This document shows, piece by piece, positions 61,041 through 64,000 of a stretch of 64,000 nt of DNA. The notes beneath the pieces were generated by a model. That model searched no databases, had not been told where the DNA came from, and saw nothing but the letters and a program-made list of their open reading frames with translations. The translations under genes were made by a program, and so were the position numbers. The DNA is from Nocardia aurantia. GTDB taxonomy: Bacteria > Actinomycetota > Actinomycetes > Mycobacteriales > Mycobacteriaceae. The first letter of the stretch is position 1, and each line of letters starts with the position of its first letter. The stretch is from assembly GCF_009604425.1 (NCBI RefSeq), contig NZ_WEGI01000010.1, forward strand, positions 62,001-126,000, given 5' to 3'.

Positions 61041-62825
61041 TCAGTTCAGCCGGGTGACCCAGTCGGATCGGCCGGTGTCGACCTTCACGGTGCCCTGGAA
61101 GACCGCGGGGGTGGAGAAGCCGGCCGGTTCGAGCTGATCGAGTTTGTCCTCGCCCTGGTCGGCGGTGGCGCGCGCGAGATCCATCAGCCGGCCGGAGGTG
61201 ATGCAGTCGGTCGTGGCGGACGAGGCGCCGACACTGCGGGCCAGTTGGGCCAGTTCGAGATCGGTGTGATCGGTCCGGCCGTTCTCCGCCGGTTGGAAGG
61301 CCGGGGTGAACAGCCCCTGATAGGTCTTCAGATACACCATGGCGTCACCGGATTGGGCCACACAGCGGGTGGCGGCGACGGCGCGGGTGGAATAGTTGCG
61401 GCTGGCCGAACTGTCGTCCAGGAAATGCAGCAGATGGAATCGGACCGCGAGCCGGCCCGAGTCGATACCGCTCTGGATGTCGGGGGAGTAGTTCGTCAGG
61501 AGTTTGCCGCACGGCGGGCAGATCGGCTCGTTGAACATGTCGATCGTGGTGGGCGCGTTGGCGACTCCGATGCGGACCCCGTCGTCGAGCAACTGGATAC
61601 CGGGGGTGGCGGCCGGTGGCGTGGTCGTGGTGACGGCGATCGGATCGATGTGGTGACGGCGACTGAGATATACGCCGGTGAGGACACCGCCGACGGCGAG
61701 GACCACCATCAGCATCGCGACCGCGACGATGCGACCCCGGCCGGAGCGCTGCGGCGGATAGGGTTGCGGCACAGGCGGATAGGGCGGAGGTCCGGTATGC
61801 GGACCCGGCTGGGGGCCGGGGTACGGCCCCGGCGGGATACCCGTGTGCGGCCCGGGCGGAGGGCCGGTGTGCCGGCCGGGTGGGGGACCGGTGTGCGGCC
61901 CCGGCGGGGGCACGATCGGCTGCGGCTGCGGCTGCGGCTGGGACGGAAAGGGCGGCCCCGGACGGGGATTCACCGTGGTCCGGCGTTGCGCCTCGTCCAT
62001 CACCCGCGCCGCGGCTTCGGCGAGGGCGACGCAGGTGGGAAACCGGTCGGCGGGCCGCTTGGCCAGCGCGGTCGCGATCACGGCGTCGAATCCGGGCGGC
62101 AGGCCGGGACGGACGAGCGAGGGCCGCGGCGGTTGCTCGTTCAGATGGGCCGCGATCATGGCGCCCGGACTCGCGCGCGGGAAAGGCGTACTGCCGGTGA
62201 GCATCTCGTACAGGGTGCAGCCGAGCGAGTAGACGTCGGCACGGGTCTCCACCGGCTCGCCGCGCAGCCGTTCCGGTGCGACGTAGGCGAAGGAGGCGGT
62301 GGTGCCGGTCGTCGTCTCGGCCTCGTCGAAGGCGCGGGCGATGCCGAAATCGGTGAGTACCGCGCGTTCCTGGCCGCGCTCGTCCTGCTCGACCAGGATG
62401 TTCGCGGGTTTCACGTCGCGGTGCAGTACCCCGTGCTGATGCGCGTAGTCCAAACCGTATGCGGCGCCGGTGATCAGCCGCACCGCGCGCGGCGGCGGCA
62501 GCGGTCCGCCGGAGCGGGCCAGCAACTGCGCGACGTCACCGCCCGGCACGTGTTTCATGGAGATCCACAGCGTGTCGGATTCCGGGCCGCTGCGGTCGTA
62601 GACCGGCACGATGTCGGGATGGTCCAGCCGGGCCGCCAGCAGGGCCTCGCGCTCGAACCGGGCGCGTACCCGGCCGTCCTCACTGACGTTGGTGCTCAAC
62701 ACTTTCAGGGCGATCGACCGTTCCAGGCGCGGATGCCGCGCCAGGTACACCACCCCCATCCCGCCGACGCCGAGCACACGTTCGATGGTGTGACCGGCGA
62801 AGACCGATCCTGATTCCAATGGCAT
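61041..62825 (-). CDS. PknE-like transmembrane Ser/Thr protein kinase with a DsbA-like outer domain
   Basis: A 594-residue protein. An intact kinase domain occupies about 14-280: glycine loop LGVGGMGVVYLA, K41, HRDVKPANI (H135-D137) and DFG at 159-161. A Pro/Gly/His-rich linker follows (about 286-362, PPPGPHTG repeats). One membrane helix is at about 365-387. The outer domain begins near 405 and carries CPPC at 436-439 in a thioredoxin fold (NEPICPPCGKLLTNY). The domain order matches mycobacterial PknE. ATG at 62825 has GAGGGG eight bases upstream. The CPPC points to redox sensing or disulfide chemistry outside the cell (inference). It is convergent with the hydrolase and divergent from relA. 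Confidence 0.9.
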   Translation of the reverse strand: MPLESGSVFAGHTIERVLGVGGMGVVYLARHPRLERSIALKVLSTNVSEDGRVRARFEREALLAARLDHPDIVPVYDRSGPESDTLWISMKHVPGGDVAQLLARSGGPLPPPRAVRLITGAAYGLDYAHQHGVLHRDVKPANILVEQDERGQERAVLTDFGIARAFDEAETTTGTTASFAYVAPERLRGEPVETRADVYSLGCTLYEMLTGSTPFPRASPGAMIAAHLNEQPPRPSLVRPGLPPGFDAVIATALAKRPADRFPTCVALAEAAARVMDEAQRRTTVNPRPGPPFPSQPQPQPQPIVPPPGPHTGPPPGRHTGPPPGPHTGIPPGPYPGPQPGPHTGPPPYPPVPQPYPPQRSGRGRIVAVAMLMVVLAVGGVLTGVYLSRRHHIDPIAVTTTTPPAATPGIQLLDDGVRIGVANAPTTIDMFNEPICPPCGKLLTNYSPDIQSGIDSGRLAVRFHLLHFLDDSSASRNYSTRAVAATRCVAQSGDAMVYLKTYQGLFTPAFQPAENGRTDHTDLELAQLARSVGASSATTDCITSGRLMDLARATADQGEDKLDQLEPAGFSTPAVFQGTVKVDTGRSDWVTRLN

Positions 62826-63087
62826 CCGCGTGACCCCTCGCCGTGCTCGCGACCCCAGCATACTGTCGGCGGTCCGGAGGCGTCAGGAGATCGGCGCCGC
62901 ACCGGCGCACGCGCGGCCGATCGCCGGACGCCTGCCGCCGGCATACCGCCGAACGCCCGGTGACGACGCGGCAAACCTCAGGTGGTGGCGCGGCTCCGCG
63001 GTTGTCGCCCGGCGGGACTAAAGTTGTGGTCTGAGCAGTTGGACCGGTCGGATAGGGTGGTCCGATCGCGTCGGGAGAGGTGGTGGC

Positions 63088-64000
63088 ATGACACAGCATC
63101 TGGAGCAGGCGAATGCCGGGCAATCGACCGGTAGTGACGCCTCCGATGCGGCTGCCGGTACCCCCGACGCGAGCGCGCCCACACCACGCAACATGCCCAT
63201 GCGCCAGCCCGGCAGTCCCGCCGCCGTCCCCACCTCGGCGTCGCGGCGGGTGCGGGCCCGGCTGGCCCGCCGGATGACCGGTCAGCGCGGTATCGCGGCG
63301 GTCAAGCCGGTGCTGGAGCCGCTGGCCACCGTGCATCGTGAGCTGTACCCGAAGGCCAATCTGCAATTGCTGCAACGCGCCTTCGACGTGGCCGACGAGC
63401 GGCACGCCCATCAGTTCCGCAAGTCCGGCGATCCGTACATCACCCATCCGCTGGCGGTCGCCAACATCCTCGCCGAGCTGGGCATGGACACCACCACCCT
63501 GACCGCGGCCCTGTTGCACGACACGGTCGAGGACACCGGCTACACGCTGGAGGAGCTGACCGACGAGTTCGGTCAGGAGGTCGCGCACCTGGTCGACGGC
63601 GTCACCAAGCTGCAAAAGGTCAACCTGGGCTCCGCGGCCGAGGCCGAGACCATCCGCAAGATGATCATCGCCATGGCCCGCGATCCGCGGGTGCTGGTCA
63701 TCAAGGTCGCCGACCGCCTGCACAACATGCGCACGATGCGCTTCCTGCCGCCGGAGAAGCAGGCCAAGAAGGCCCGCGAAACCCTGGAAGTCATTGCGCC
63801 GCTGGCACATCGGCTCGGTATGGCCACGGTCAAGTGGGAGCTCGAGGATCTGGCCTTCGCCATCCTGCATCCCAAGAAGTACGACGAGATCGTCCGCCTG
63901 GTGGCCGACCGCGCGCCCTCGCGCGACACCTATCTGGCCCGGGTGCGCGCGGAGATCGTCAACACGCTGCAATCGAGCCGCATCACCGCGGTGGTCGAGG
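63088..64000 (+). CDS. relA: RelA/SpoT bifunctional (p)ppGpp synthetase/hydrolase (5' part, runs off window)
   Basis: ATG at 63088 (GGAGAGG upstream) opens a frame that continues past the right edge. The N-terminal about 75 residues are low complexity. The HD-type hydrolase domain is complete in the part seen: [53 protein letters not shown] and [25 protein letters not shown]. The synthetase domain lies outside the window. It sets the stringent response. In mycobacteria it follows apt directly; here 18 kb of other genes intervene. Confidence 0.96.
   Translation, partial: MTQHLEQANAGQSTGSDASDAAAGTPDASAPTPRNMPMRQPGSPAAVPTSASRRVRARLARRMTGQRGIAAVKPVLEPLATVHRELYPKANLQLLQRAFDVADERHAHQFRKSGDPYITHPLAVANILAELGMDTTTLTAALLHDTVEDTGYTLEELTDEFGQEVAHLVDGVTKLQKVNLGSAAEAETIRKMIIAMARDPRVLVIKVADRLHNMRTMRFLPPEKQAKKARETLEVIAPLAHRLGMATVKWELEDLAFAILHPKKYDEIVRLVADRAPSRDTYLARVRAEIVNTLQSSRITAVVE

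Overview
The window is high-GC actinobacterial DNA with many GTG starts, AGGAGG-type ribosome binding sites, ATGA/GTGA/TAATG stop-start overlaps and tightly packed genes. Gene content and order point to a mycolic-acid actinomycete outside Mycobacterium, most likely Nocardia or a close relative. The evidence is the phosphatidylinositol-mannoside block (thrS, HIT, pgsA, patA, pimA, Nudix), then pdxS, pdxT, tesB and yebC, then ruvCAB, yajC-secD-secF, a peptide-type binding protein, apt and relA. That is the order of the M. tuberculosis segment from Rv2614c to Rv2583c. A CmaA-type methyltransferase, a PknG homologue, a PknE-like kinase and an F420-type nitroreductase fit the same group. No rRNA, tRNA, CRISPR array, insertion sequence or phage gene was seen.

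Layout. 1-5.6 kb: a MerR regulator (cut by the left edge) divergent from an asparagine permease, a short PknG-type kinase and an aspartase, together an asparagine/aspartate use cluster. 5.6-7.6 kb: two unknown proteins and the CmaA-like enzyme. 7.7-12.6 kb: two tandem SulP-carbonic anhydrase fusions with related leaders; the first has a perfect Crp-type site upstream. 12.9-13.7 kb: a FhuF-like iron-sulfur protein. 13.9-21.9 kb: thrS, HIT, pgsA, patA, pimA, Nudix, pdxS, with a 75-bp tandem repeat between HIT and pgsA. 22-36 kb: a GlxA-type regulator with an oxidoreductase, then yebC, pdxT and tesB in reversed orientation, then accessory envelope genes, a macrodomain gene and SOS-boxed ruvCAB. 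36.4-44.8 kb: a DivIVA-repeat protein, a Baeyer-Villiger-type monooxygenase, the Sec genes, a lipoprotein and apt. 44.9-63 kb: about 18 kb of accessory genes between apt and relA (a type VII-like secreted pair, redox enzymes, three TetR-like or divergent regulatory units, an SDR-hydrolase pair and a PknE-like kinase). 63.1-64 kb: the 5' part of relA.

How it works together. The conserved parts make PI mannosides of the cell envelope, pyridoxal phosphate, Holliday-junction resolvase, the SecDF translocation motor, salvaged AMP and (p)ppGpp. The accessory parts are mostly small regulator-plus-enzyme units with good candidate operators in the divergent gaps (32119, 52847, 53527, 59312).

The most unusual feature is the number of short tandem-repeat islands at gene borders or inside genes: 33 bp x4, 75 bp x2, 21 bp x2, 31-32 bp x4, 66 bp x4, 57 bp x2, 132 bp x2 and 41 bp x7. 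Most periods are multiples of three. The 75-bp pair forms two back-to-back 24-codon reading frames joined by TAG/ATG junctions between HIT and pgsA.
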